Assembly (NCBI RefSeq): GCF_000321415.2
Contig: NC_019902.2
Location: 1,240,001-1,304,000 of the forward strand
DNA: 64,000 bases
Direction: 5' to 3'
Source: Thioalkalivibrio nitratireducens DSM 14787
Lineage (GTDB): Bacteria; Pseudomonadota; Gammaproteobacteria; Ectothiorhodospirales; Ectothiorhodospiraceae
A program made the position numbers and the translations under genes. Of the stretch, positions 17,198 through 26,276 are shown piece by piece (the stretch's first letter is position 1; each line of letters starts with the position of its first letter). The notes beneath the pieces were generated by a model. It was not told the DNA's origin, did no database searches, and was given only the letters and a program-made list of their open reading frames with translations.

Positions 17198-18709
17198 TTA
17201 TCTTGGATCCGCAGGGGTTTCCGGTGCCGCACCGGTCAGCCGGATGCGCGGCTTCGGGTCCGGCAGGATCTCGAGCACCGGGGCCCATTCTTCCTCGTCG
17301 AACCGGTCGAGTTCCAGCTGCAGGCCGGGGTAGGGCGCATCGGCTGCGGTCTGCAGCGTCAGCGTGCCTCGAGACTCGGAGCGGGGGCCTGTGAGCCGCA
17401 GCGGGCCGCGGACGGTCGCCGCATCGTCCTGCCACCGGATCCGGGTGTCGTGATGGGCCGAGAAGGGTGGCCCTGGGTGGCCCTCGGGAACGACGCCGGT
17501 CAACTCGACCGTGCCGGTGAGCGTTCCTTCGGTGTCCGCAACGTGGGCCTCGAGATCCACCACGGCGGTTCCGGCATCCAGCGATCCCTGCAATCCGGCA
17601 TCGGTGCGTTCCAGGAGCGCAGGCAGGTCGGCCTCGCCGGCCAGCCGAAACGTTCCTTCGGGTTCAGCACCGGGCGTGGCCGGCGCTGAAATATTGAACT
17701 CCAGCAGCCCCCGGGCCGGGACCGGCGGCATTCCGGGCCACCGGGGAATGCCCGCGATCGCTGCCTCGGTGAACGCGACGCGAAGTTGCCCCTCGATGCG
17801 CCGGTCGGCATCGAACCACTCGGTGTCCAGATTCAGCAGGGGATCGTCGAGTCCTTCGCGCCGAGCCTGGATCCGGTAGCGTTCTCCGAGTGCGCTGGGT
17901 TGGGCCGAGAAGCTCGTGTCGAGACGGATCGGGTCGGGCGCATCCGGTGTCTCCAGCACGCCGTATATGCGGCCCTCGAGGGCCTCGATCCCGCCCGCGG
18001 CCGCCTGCTGGATATCGAGGTCCAGGCGCAGTTCGGTCGCGTGCAGCGGAATTTCCGGGTCGCTGACGACCGCGTCGAACACTGCCTCCAAGCGGCCCTC
18101 GCGGCCCGGGGCGAACCCGCGCAGCGCGATCCGCATCGCCATGCGTTGGTCGTCCGGAAGCAGCAGGGTTCCGTCGAGGTCGGCCTGCCGTACGCGCACC
18201 GGGATCGCGTCGCGCTGAGTCGTCTGCAACAGGCCCTCGAAGGGCAGGCCTGCGCGGTCGGACCGCCGCTGCCGGCGGGGGTCCGTGTCACTGGCGGGCG
18301 GGGCATCGGCAGGCAGGGTCGCGTCTGGCGGGGTCTTGGCCGCGGCGGTGTCCGGGACGGCGGCGAAGCTCCGGTGAGACGGTTCCACCACGAGGCCTCC
18401 AACACTGATCTCGCGCACGTCGATCTCGCCGCGCCACAGCAGCGGCCAGACGGAGACGCGCAGCCGCGCATGTTCGATGTCGACTCGGTCGCCTTCATCA
18501 CCGATCAGCCGCAGCTTGCGCAGACCCGCACCATCGAGATAGAGGCGGATCTCCTGGGCCTCTGCGGTGATGCCTTCGGCGTCGTTCAGTAGACCCAGCG
18601 CGGCGCGGGTCTGGGCCCCCGCCGTCAGGTGCAGCGCCAGCACCGCGAGCCACCAAAGCGCGCCGGCGAGCCCTGCCAGCACCAGTATGACTTTGACCAA
18701 ACCCTTCAT
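17198..18709 (-). CDS. AsmA/YdbH-like membrane-anchored protein of unknown function
   Basis: 503 aa. A single N-terminal membrane helix (about residues 5-28) is followed by a long beta-strand-rich, probably periplasmic region, broken by a Pro/Ala-rich linker near 115-150. The opening (GLLNDAEGITAEAQEIRLYLDGAGLRKL) and later pattern of amphipathic strands resemble AsmA-like/DUF748 lipid-transport proteins, but no catalytic motif is visible and assignment is by overall look only. Start at 18709 (ATGAAGGGTTTG) gives a normal membrane anchor; the upstream in-frame codon lacks a ribosome site. It is transcribed divergently from the sulfur-globule-type gene. Confidence 0.5.
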   Translation of the reverse strand: MKGLVKVILVLAGLAGALWWLAVLALHLTAGAQTRAALGLLNDAEGITAEAQEIRLYLDGAGLRKLRLIGDEGDRVDIEHARLRVSVWPLLWRGEIDVREISVGGLVVEPSHRSFAAVPDTAAAKTPPDATLPADAPPASDTDPRRQRRSDRAGLPFEGLLQTTQRDAIPVRVRQADLDGTLLLPDDQRMAMRIALRGFAPGREGRLEAVFDAVVSDPEIPLHATELRLDLDIQQAAAGGIEALEGRIYGVLETPDAPDPIRLDTSFSAQPSALGERYRIQARREGLDDPLLNLDTEWFDADRRIEGQLRVAFTEAAIAGIPRWPGMPPVPARGLLEFNISAPATPGAEPEGTFRLAGEADLPALLERTDAGLQGSLDAGTAVVDLEAHVADTEGTLTGTVELTGVVPEGHPGPPFSAHHDTRIRWQDDAATVRGPLRLTGPRSESRGTLTLQTAADAPYPGLQLELDRFDEEEWAPVLEILPDPKPRIRLTGAAPETPADPR

Positions 18710-18853
18710 TTCGCGTGTCCTCGCGTCCGCCCGGCGCAAGGATGACGACAAAGACGTCGGCGTGCAATCGGATCCGGCGCGCCGACGCCGCTAGCGGGCC
18801 GGGTAGCGGGAATGCTCCGGCGACGGTTGCTTCAGACGCGATGCACCGAAGGC

Positions 18854-18883
18854 TTGGACAAAGAAGGATCCTCGGACTAGCAT
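18854..18883 (+). promoter_or_regulatory. Candidate promoter of sulfur-globule-type gene
   Basis: TTGGAC (18854-18859) and TAGCAT (18878-18883) with an 18-bp spacer, giving a leader of about 97 nt before the ATG at 18987. Moderate match only. Confidence 0.35.
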
Positions 18884-18986
18884 CACCCTGAAGCCGCAGG
18901 GGATTGCCGGGCGGTTTCATTTTGGCGCTGCCCCCATGCGGGGTAGCAGGTGCGTCATTCGCGAGTACTCAGAGAGGAGACAAAGC

Positions 18987-19307
18987 ATGACCAAACTCAA
19001 GAAGATGCTGGCTGTTGGCGCCGTTGCGGCGGCGCTGGGTCTGGCTGCAGCACCCGCGAGCTCTTGGTGGGGCAGTGGCTACTATGGCCCGTGGGGCGGC
19101 GGACCGTGGTACGGTCCCGGCTACTACGGCGGCCCGTACCACGGCTACGGCTACCCCTACTATGGCGGCTACCCGGGCTGGGGTGGGTATCCGGGCTGGG
19201 GCGGCCATCCGGGCTGGGGCGGCCATCCGGGCTGGGGCGGCCATCCGGGCTGGGGGGCTTACCCGGGCTGGGGTGAGCCCCCGGTGGAGGAGCCAGAGTC
19301 CGACTGA
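18987..19307 (+). CDS. Sulfur-globule-protein-like secreted Gly/Tyr/Trp/Pro-rich protein
   Basis: 106 aa. Start at 18987 follows GAGGAG. A clear signal peptide (MTKLKKMLAVGAVAAALGL... cleaved after about residue 26, PASS) precedes a mature part made almost wholly of Gly, Tyr, Trp and Pro. This is the composition of the Sgp/CV proteins that coat periplasmic sulfur globules in Allochromatium. The C-terminal half is a tandem array of the hexapeptide PGWGGH/Y (about six to seven units), encoded by near-identical 18-nt repeats. The end is acidic (EEPESD). A strong terminator follows. Assignment rests on composition and signal peptide; structural or envelope roles other than sulfur globules are possible. 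Confidence 0.7.
   Translation: MTKLKKMLAVGAVAAALGLAAAPASSWWGSGYYGPWGGGPWYGPGYYGGPYHGYGYPYYGGYPGWGGYPGWGGHPGWGGHPGWGGHPGWGAYPGWGEPPVEEPESD
19160..19275 (+). repeat. Tandem 18-bp coding repeat
   Basis: Units of GGCTGGGGCGGCCATCCG in tandem within the sulfur-globule-type gene, the middle ones identical. Each encodes one hexapeptide, so gain or loss of a unit keeps the frame. Confidence 0.85.
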
Positions 19308-19335
19308 TTATCCCCGGCTGTACCGGTGGTAATGG

Positions 19336-19370
19336 GCCCGCGCGGAGGTTGGTTCCGCGCGGGCTTTTTT
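19336..19370 (+). terminator. Strong Rho-independent terminator
   Basis: Perfect 11-bp stem GCCCGCGCGGA (19336-19346) / TCCGCGCGGGC (19354-19364), 7-nt loop, then six Ts (19365-19370). It closes the sulfur-globule-type transcript. Confidence 0.95.
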
Positions 19371-19622
19371 GTGGGCGTGCTCCGCGTTGCAGACGTGCTG
19401 CTGCGTTTCCGTCCGGCCTCCCGGGCACTGTGGGATGCAGGGTGCATGGTCGGGGCTGAATCGAGCACGTTGCGGTCGTGCCGCGCGCCCTTCCCCCACA
19501 AGCGGGTGGTGGAAGGGCGCAGTGCATCTGCCACACGGCGTTTGCGCCGACCAGGCGCTCGCGACGATACCAGCGCCGGATCGCGGACGCAGTCTGCGTC
19601 ACTTTTTTCGTCGGCAGTGCCT

Positions 19623-21299
19623 TCAGAACGGGCGCGGCGACGGGTATTCCTGGAGCACGCCGCGTGGGTCGGTCGGCGGGGGTGCCAGCACTGGATCGTC
19701 CTCGGGCCAGGCCGATCCGGGCAGTGTTTCGTCGCGGATGCGCTGGCGCTGGATCCCGATGCGCGGTAGGTCGAGCATCGCAGTGCTCTGTCGATACCCG
19801 GTCTCCGCCCGGTCGAGGGCCGACAGCGCGCCGTCCGGGTCGCCGGTGGCCGCACGCGCCAGCGCGAGCGCCTCGAACACCGGCGGGATCGGGCCGGCCC
19901 GTAGCAGTCCCTCCGCGAGTTCCAGGCCGCGTGCGGGATCCCGGACCGCAGGATCGCCGGCTGCGCTCAGCAGACGGCTCAGCGCGTAGCGCGGCAGTGG
20001 GTGTTGCGGCAGGGCCTGGATGACGGTTTCCAGTTGGGCCTGGATTTCCGCCTCGGAGCGACCGGCGCGTCGGTCGGCGACCAGCGCCAGCACTCGGGCG
20101 AGGCTGTTGTCGGGAAACCGTTCGCCGGCCCGGGACAGCAGCCTGGCGGCGGTGGGCCAGTCGCCTGCGCGGAAGGCCAGCAGGCCGAGATGATGTGCGG
20201 CGCCGGGGTGCTCCGGATGTAGCGCGAGCACCTGCTCGTAGAGACCGCGCGCGGTATCGCCATCTCCGTCGGCATCCAACAGCACGCCGAGCAGGAAGGA
20301 CGCGAGCGTGTCCTGCGGATGGTCCTGCAGCACAGCCTCCAGCATTTCGCGGGCACGCGCTGGCTGACCGCTCAGGTACAGCGCCCGGGCGTAGCTGATA
20401 CGGGCGTGATGGTTGTCCGGAGCCTCGCCCAGCCCCTGGGCGAAATACGCGGCGGCGTCGGCATAGCGGCGCTCGCGTGCGGCCTGCAGGCCGAGCAGGA
20501 AATGGCGCCGGGCGCCGGTATCGAGATCGTCCAGTTCGTGCACGATGCGGTCCTCGGCGAGCGGATGGCGTTCGCCGCGCAGCGCCAGCGCCTCGCGCGA
20601 GGCGTCGACGGCACCGACTCCCCGCAGCGCCTGCGCCAGCGGGGTATAGACCGCGTCGGCGTCGGGGGCCTTTTCCAGCGCCCGCTGGAACCACTCGACC
20701 GCGCTCTCGAACTCCCGGTGCTGCAGTGCGAGTTGCCCGAGCCGGAATGCCGCGGCGGCCTCCAGGCCCGGTTCGGCCAGTGCCTGCTGCAGGTAGTCGC
20801 GCGCGTCGTCGGGGCGGTTGAGTTCAAGCAGCACTTCGCCGAGGCGCAGCGGCAGCGCAGCGTAGTCGGGATCGATCGCCGCGGCGTCCTCGTAGGCCGC
20901 GAGAGCATCCTTCAGCCGGCCGGAGCCGTGAGCGAGCCAGGCGTCGAGATAGGCCCAGCGGAAACGGTCCGGGTCGAGGGTGCGCGCGTTGTGGTAGGCG
21001 GCGACCGCCCCGGCCGGAACCTCGTGCACATGGTAGAGCGCACCCAGCCGGCCGTAGCGCTCGGCGAGGTCGACCGGGCGTGTCTGCGGATCCGCCAGCG
21101 CGTCGCGCAGTGCGTCCCGCATCTCTTCGATCTCGATCCGTGCCCGCGGCTCGGCGCCGGAGAGATCCGGCGCGGGAACCGGTACCAGCGCCCCGTGCGC
21201 CGGCGGTGGTGACTGCAGGAGATCGCTGTGTACGGGTGCAATGGCCGCGACGAGCATCAGAGCCGCGCCTGCGAGTGCCGCGGTCCGGAATCCGATCAT
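19623..21299 (-). CDS. Secreted tetratricopeptide repeat protein
   Basis: 558 aa. N-terminal signal peptide (about residues 1-25, ending APVHS), then at least ten TPR helix pairs from about residue 75 to 480 (examples: AYEDAAAIDPDYAALPLRLG, AVEWFQRALEKAPDADAVY, ARGLYEQVLALHPEHPGAA). No enzyme motif. Its start overlaps the stop of the upstream FG-GAP/UnbV gene by 4 bp (ATGA), and that gene in turn follows the pentaheme cytochrome gene by only 2 bp, so all three form one translationally coupled operon. It probably acts as a periplasmic scaffold for the complex; this is inferred from the domain type. Confidence 0.85.
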   Translation of the reverse strand: MIGFRTAALAGAALMLVAAIAPVHSDLLQSPPPAHGALVPVPAPDLSGAEPRARIEIEEMRDALRDALADPQTRPVDLAERYGRLGALYHVHEVPAGAVAAYHNARTLDPDRFRWAYLDAWLAHGSGRLKDALAAYEDAAAIDPDYAALPLRLGEVLLELNRPDDARDYLQQALAEPGLEAAAAFRLGQLALQHREFESAVEWFQRALEKAPDADAVYTPLAQALRGVGAVDASREALALRGERHPLAEDRIVHELDDLDTGARRHFLLGLQAARERRYADAAAYFAQGLGEAPDNHHARISYARALYLSGQPARAREMLEAVLQDHPQDTLASFLLGVLLDADGDGDTARGLYEQVLALHPEHPGAAHHLGLLAFRAGDWPTAARLLSRAGERFPDNSLARVLALVADRRAGRSEAEIQAQLETVIQALPQHPLPRYALSRLLSAAGDPAVRDPARGLELAEGLLRAGPIPPVFEALALARAATGDPDGALSALDRAETGYRQSTAMLDLPRIGIQRQRIRDETLPGSAWPEDDPVLAPPPTDPRGVLQEYPSPRPF

Positions 21300-23152
21300 C
21301 GCGGATCCTCTCCGTCGGGCTCGACGACCGTGATCAGTTGGTTGACGGCATCGACTTCGACCGTTTGCACGATGCCGCTGGGCCAGCGGATCTCGACGCG
21401 GTCGACCGTTTCGTGGTCACCGAGACCGAAAGTGACCGGCAGTTCGACCTGTGACAGGTAGCTGCGCGTGGGGGAGACCAGCCGGCGCTGGGTTTCGCCG
21501 CCGGCGGTCAGCCGGACTTCGGCACCGATCGCGTCGCGATTCGACTGGGTACCGACCAGGCGCAGCCGCAGCCAGTGGTGGCCCCGGTTCTGGTCGTTGC
21601 GCAGCAGCACAGCGGGGCGCCCGTTCTGGGTCACGATCAGGTCCAGGTCGCCGTCGCCGTCGAAGTCGGCATGGGCCATCGCCCGCCCGACCATCGGGGT
21701 GGCCAGATCGCCCGGATCGGACACCTCGACGAAGCGGGTCGCGCAGGCTTCGCCGCAGTTCCAGAAGAGCTGGCCCGGCTGTTCGTAGTGCTGGCTCGGG
21801 TGCACGGTGTTGATCTCGTGTTCCAGGTGGCCGTTGGCCTGGAGGAAATCGAGGCGGCCGTTCAGATCGACGTCGATGAACAGCACGCCGAAGGTCAGCG
21901 CCAGCCGGGTGGGTCCGGCGATGCCCTCGATCATCGCCTCGTCGGCGAACGGGGGGGTGCCGTCGGCGGTCACGTACAGTGAGCTCGGCTCGTTCGCGAA
22001 GTTGCCGATCGCGATGCCGAGGTCGTCGTCGTTGCGTAACCAGCCGGCGTCGATGCCCATCGCCCCGGTCGCCCGGCCGTCGCGGTCGAAGGCCACGCCC
22101 TCGAAGGCACCCACCTCCTCGAAGGTGCCGTCGCCACGGTTGCGGAACAGGAAGTTGCGCACGGTATCGTTCGCAACCACCAGGTCCATCCAGCCGTCGC
22201 CGTCGTAGTCGATCGCGACCACGCCCAGCGCCTTGCCGACCGCGCGGCCGGTGGCCGGTTCGACCACCCGGATCCCGGCCTCTGCGGAGACGTCGCCAAA
22301 GGTGCCGTCGCCGTTGTTGCGGTAGAGGTAGCCGTGCATGCCATGGAAATGATTGGGCGCGCCGTAGGCCCGGCCGAGACCGGTCAGACGGAAGTCGATC
22401 TCGAGGTCGATCTCGGGCGACCACTCGACGTAGTTGCTGACGTAGAGGTCGAGCAGACCGTTGTTGTTCGAGTCGAAGAACGCGGCGGCGGTGGACCAGT
22501 CGCGTTCCAATCCGCCGACGCCGGCCTCGTCGGTCACCTCGCGGAAACGCCCCTGTTCGTTGCGGAACAGCCGGTTGTGCCCAACCGCGGTGATGAACAC
22601 GTCGACCCAGCCGTCGTTGTCGTAGTCGCCGACGGCGACGCCCATGCCGTAGAGGTCGATGTCGAGTCCGGCCTGCTCCGTGACGTCGGTGAAACGGCCG
22701 GTGCCATCGTTCTCGTACAGCGCAAGGCGCGGTCGTTCCGGCCCTTCGTGCCCGGGCCAGTAGCTGGAGTTCACGAGCAGGATGTCCGGGTGGCCGCTGT
22801 TGTTATAGTCGAGCACGGCGACGCCCGCGCCGATGGTCTCGGGCAGCAGCCGTTCGCCGTAGGCGCCGTTCACGTGGGTGAAGTCGATGCCGGCCTGGTG
22901 CGTGATGTCGGTGAAGGGCAGCACCGGCGGCCCCCCTGCGATGGGTGGCGTCAGCGGCTCCGGGGCGGTGACCGGGACTTCATCGACGGGTTTCGGATCC
23001 TCACGCGCGATCCACCACCAAGCGACCAGGCCTGCGAGTACGAGCACGGTCAGTGCACTCGCCGCTATCACCGAATACCGGAAGATCCGGGCGATGCGGG
23101 CGTCGCTGCCGACCTCTTCCAGAGAGCTGCGTTCGGACGGGCGGTCGTTCAT
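21296..23152 (-). CDS. CRTAC1-type FG-GAP/ASPIC-UnbV protein
   Basis: 618 aa. A membrane anchor (about residues 28-48) precedes a beta-propeller of FG-GAP repeats with calcium-loop motifs such as DYNNSGHPDILL, DYDNDGWVDVF, DSNNNGLLDLYV, DYDGDGWMDLVV, DVDLNGRLDFL and DFDGDGDLDLIV. The C-terminal ASPIC/UnbV domain ends in LGDHETVDRVEIRWPSG. Such proteins are exported adhesive or structural proteins of largely unknown role. It is the middle gene of the cytochrome/FG-GAP/TPR operon, 2 bp after the cytochrome gene. No enzymatic residues can be named. Confidence 0.9.
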   Translation of the reverse strand: MNDRPSERSSLEEVGSDARIARIFRYSVIAASALTVLVLAGLVAWWWIAREDPKPVDEVPVTAPEPLTPPIAGGPPVLPFTDITHQAGIDFTHVNGAYGERLLPETIGAGVAVLDYNNSGHPDILLVNSSYWPGHEGPERPRLALYENDGTGRFTDVTEQAGLDIDLYGMGVAVGDYDNDGWVDVFITAVGHNRLFRNEQGRFREVTDEAGVGGLERDWSTAAAFFDSNNNGLLDLYVSNYVEWSPEIDLEIDFRLTGLGRAYGAPNHFHGMHGYLYRNNGDGTFGDVSAEAGIRVVEPATGRAVGKALGVVAIDYDGDGWMDLVVANDTVRNFLFRNRGDGTFEEVGAFEGVAFDRDGRATGAMGIDAGWLRNDDDLGIAIGNFANEPSSLYVTADGTPPFADEAMIEGIAGPTRLALTFGVLFIDVDLNGRLDFLQANGHLEHEINTVHPSQHYEQPGQLFWNCGEACATRFVEVSDPGDLATPMVGRAMAHADFDGDGDLDLIVTQNGRPAVLLRNDQNRGHHWLRLRLVGTQSNRDAIGAEVRLTAGGETQRRLVSPTRSYLSQVELPVTFGLGDHETVDRVEIRWPSGIVQTVEVDAVNQLITVVEPDGEDPR

Positions 23153-23154
23153 GG

Positions 23155-26064
23155 TCAGCGTGCCTCCTGACGCTCCGGGTCGTGCTCCCGGAGGCTGTTC
23201 CCGGTGTCATCGGGCAGCCCCGGCCCCGGGCGCGCATCGTGCCCCTGAACCCCGCGCCATGCAAGGGCCGTCGGATCGGCGATCGTGCGCTGCAGGTCAT
23301 ATAGCGTGAGTGCCTCGGCGGCCTGGTTGGCTGCCGGATTGGCGGCGCGGTGGCGCGCCACCGCAGTCGCGATCGCCAGGTCGTCGGGCCGGTAGCGTTC
23401 GTGTGCCGCGCGATGCCGTGCCGCGGCCTCGGGGTCGCCCAGTTGCTCGAGAACCTGCGCCATCGTGTGATGCACGGCGGCGGCTTCCGGATCGATCGCC
23501 AGTGCCGCCTGCAGCGCCTCGCGGGCCTGCTCCAGCAGCACCTGGCGGCGTTCGCTGCGCGCCTCGCCACGCGCAGCCCGGGCCTGCTCGAAACGCGTCC
23601 GCCCAAGGAGTTGTGGCACGCGCAGATCGCGCGAGAAGTCGAAGCCGCGGTCGCGTGCTTCCTGGAAGCGGGTTGCGTACAGCGCCTCCAGTCGCTCGGC
23701 GGCGGTGTCGAGACGTCCGTACTCGCGGTCGATCAGCGCCGCGTACCAGGCCAGGGTCCAGGGCGGCGCTTCGGCCTCGCGGGCCCGCGCGAGTGCCCGC
23801 GCCGCGTCGTCGAGGCGACCCTCGCGGAAATAGACGCGGGCGAGGTTCAGCGGGCCATCGGCGCGACCCAGCCGTTCCACCTGCTGAAACGCGGTCTCGG
23901 CCTGACGCAGTTGGCCCCGGGCAGCGTCGCGGTCCGCGGTGCGCAGCAGCCCGATGCCGTAGTCGTTCCAGCGTTCCCAGGGCGCGACCGGGTGTTCCTG
24001 GGCCGGTGCCGTGGTGTCGCCGGCCAGCGGCAGCGTGAGCCGGTCGGTGGCGAGCGTGGTGATCGGCAGATCGTTGCGGGTAAACGACTTGCCCTGCACG
24101 TGACGCATCAACCGGGTATCGAACTTGCGATAGTGCAACGCCGCGTCGATCGCCAGCGGTCCTTGCGCATCGTCGGGCACCGTGAACCGGTACTGCACCA
24201 CGGCCGCCGCGCCCGGCGGCACCTGATGATCGTACAGGGCCACGAAGATGTCCTGTACGTTGCGCCGGTCGATCCGGTTGCCGTCACGGTCGAGGACGTA
24301 GGCGTTCACGAAGTGCGCCCAGGGGTCGACGTCGCCGTCGGGGCCGAGCGCGCCACTGTGCCCGATCACCCCGTTGCCGTCGCGCAGCAGCACCTCCAGC
24401 CAGAGGTCGTTGGAGTCCGACGTTCCCTGCGTCAGCGGATGCCCGATGCGCAGCGTTCGCAACACCACCTCGAGCAGGTAGCTGCCCCCGGACTCCAGCG
24501 CCGGCAGTTCAGGCCGCAGTGGGGCGTGCAGCTCGCCGTCGATGCGGCCATCCTCCTTGATGCCGAACAGGTCGATGCGGGCGACCCGGTCGCGCAGGAA
24601 ATCCTGCCGGGCCTCGATCTCGCTCGCGTCGCGGCCCAGCAGCTGCGGGATCGCGGTGTTGGCGGCCGCGAAGCGATGGTCGTGCACGCCGACTCCCTGG
24701 CCGGGGAACACGCGCGCGGCCGGATCGCGCGAGGCCGAATACGGCATGTGGCAGCCGGTGCATCCGATTTCGGCCCGCTCGGGATAGTAAAAGCTGTCGA
24801 CGCGGTGGCCCGACACGCCGCTGGCGAGAAAGGTGCCGTAGTGGTCCTGGCCACGCAGCCAGCGGTAGTGGTTCAGTTCCTGCGGTAGCCCGACCTTGTG
24901 GCAGGTGCTGCAGAACTCGGGCTCCTGGTGCAGCGGGCGCAACAACGTGCGCTTGTGGTAGGCCGGTTTCGCCCGGATCAGCTGCCGCCCCAGCGCGGCG
25001 AGCCAGGCGTTGGCGCTGTCCTCGAACGGGTAGCGCGGCGGATCCACCAGCGTGAAGTCGGCGTTGCCGCGGGGGCTGTTCACCTCGGTGACCGCATGGC
25101 AGACCAGGCAGGTGATGCCGGCCTCTGCTGCGGGATCGCGGTCCGGGTCGTAGTCCGGCCGGTCGAACGCGCCGGAGAACAGCGGCAACGGATCGTGACA
25201 GCCGGCGCAGAACCGGGCAGCCTGCACGTCGCCATCGCGCTGGAGTACAACCGCGCGGGTTTCCTCGACGCTGAAGCGGTAGACCGGGTTATTGAACGAA
25301 CTGAAGCGATGCATGCTGGCAGCATGCTGTTCGGCGATCTCGGCGTGGCACTCGGCGCAGAATGCGTCGCGCATCAGGCGTTCCGGGGCCAGGATCGGAG
25401 TGCCGTTCGCGCCGGATTCGGTGACGGCCAGCCGCGTCAGCGCCGGTTCGAACGTGGCGACGGCCGTCGGTTCACCTTGTTCCGGGTGGTACAGGTGCAG
25501 CGCGGCGATGGCCACGGCGATCGTAGCGGTGACCCCGGCCCAGCGCAGGCCTGCGCCCCAGCGCAGCCGCGGCCCGGCCAGCCGGTGCAGCACAAACAGC
25601 CACACGACCGCTAGCGGCGCCGCGACGTGTAGCCAGTAGAAGACGGCTCGTGCAGCCGGGTGATGGACCGCAAGGAAATCGAAGCGCACCAGCATCAGCC
25701 CTGAGCCGATCAGGAGCAGGCCTGTGACCGCCAGGGCCAGGCCGGCACCGATCGCATAGCGGTTGCGCCGTTCCCGCGCGCGGCGCAGGTGCCCGAGAAT
25801 GAACGCGAGAAATACCGGAACCAGCAGCAGGCCCAGGCCGACGTGCACGACGACCATCAGCAGGTAGAGGTAGCCCTGAAGGCTGCGCCCGGTGACGAAC
25901 TCAGTCAGCGTGATCCCGGCCAGGTACAGCGAGTTGACCGCGAGCAGCGCAAACAGCAACAACAGCAGCGCGAGCAGCGGCCGCAACCGGCCGCCGATCA
26001 CCGGCGTCCGGCGAGTGGGGGGGGGGCTGGAGGCGCCGCGCCGATGGTGCATAGTGCCGGCCAT
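23155..26064 (-). CDS. Membrane-bound pentaheme c-type cytochrome with TPR tail
   Basis: 969 aa, three-part protein. Residues about 28-215 carry five hydrophobic helices with several histidines (for example VVVHVGLG and YWLHVAAP), possibly also a heme b site. The periplasmic part has five CxxCH heme-c motifs: CAECH, CAGCH, CLVCH, CSTCH and CTGCH, plus many histidines that could be distal ligands. A beta-rich region follows (about 530-690). The C-terminal third contains TPR-like helices. It heads the three-gene operon. The heme core is of the cytochrome c554-like type, suggesting electron transfer across the membrane from quinol or a periplasmic donor; donor and acceptor are unknown. Alternative start at 26052. 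Confidence 0.85.
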   Translation of the reverse strand: MAGTMHHRRGASSPPPTRRTPVIGGRLRPLLALLLLLFALLAVNSLYLAGITLTEFVTGRSLQGYLYLLMVVVHVGLGLLLVPVFLAFILGHLRRARERRNRYAIGAGLALAVTGLLLIGSGLMLVRFDFLAVHHPAARAVFYWLHVAAPLAVVWLFVLHRLAGPRLRWGAGLRWAGVTATIAVAIAALHLYHPEQGEPTAVATFEPALTRLAVTESGANGTPILAPERLMRDAFCAECHAEIAEQHAASMHRFSSFNNPVYRFSVEETRAVVLQRDGDVQAARFCAGCHDPLPLFSGAFDRPDYDPDRDPAAEAGITCLVCHAVTEVNSPRGNADFTLVDPPRYPFEDSANAWLAALGRQLIRAKPAYHKRTLLRPLHQEPEFCSTCHKVGLPQELNHYRWLRGQDHYGTFLASGVSGHRVDSFYYPERAEIGCTGCHMPYSASRDPAARVFPGQGVGVHDHRFAAANTAIPQLLGRDASEIEARQDFLRDRVARIDLFGIKEDGRIDGELHAPLRPELPALESGGSYLLEVVLRTLRIGHPLTQGTSDSNDLWLEVLLRDGNGVIGHSGALGPDGDVDPWAHFVNAYVLDRDGNRIDRRNVQDIFVALYDHQVPPGAAAVVQYRFTVPDDAQGPLAIDAALHYRKFDTRLMRHVQGKSFTRNDLPITTLATDRLTLPLAGDTTAPAQEHPVAPWERWNDYGIGLLRTADRDAARGQLRQAETAFQQVERLGRADGPLNLARVYFREGRLDDAARALARAREAEAPPWTLAWYAALIDREYGRLDTAAERLEALYATRFQEARDRGFDFSRDLRVPQLLGRTRFEQARAARGEARSERRQVLLEQAREALQAALAIDPEAAAVHHTMAQVLEQLGDPEAAARHRAAHERYRPDDLAIATAVARHRAANPAANQAAEALTLYDLQRTIADPTALAWRGVQGHDARPGPGLPDDTGNSLREHDPERQEAR

Positions 26065-26276
26065 AGCCTGGAGTTCTCTTGCATGCGCGCAGTCCGACGG
26101 CGGTACGGCCGAGGTCTCCGCGACGTTCCTGTCTCGGGCGTATACCCTTATAGATTACCGTGAAATGCGTGTGTGTGTGCGAACGTGGGCCTGTTTGGGT
26201 GCGTTGTCCCGAAGGTGCGTATCCGGCCGGACGGCACCCCCTCGGTGGTGCGAGGGGAGCCGCCGGTCGCCTGCTG

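Noticed and set aside
19160-19275. CRISPR or intergenic repeat
   Set aside because: Lies in frame within a gene and encodes a hexapeptide array.
23350-24888. 512-residue plus-strand frame inside the cytochrome gene
   Set aside because: The minus strand carries five CxxCH motifs and TPRs; the plus frame is composition-driven.
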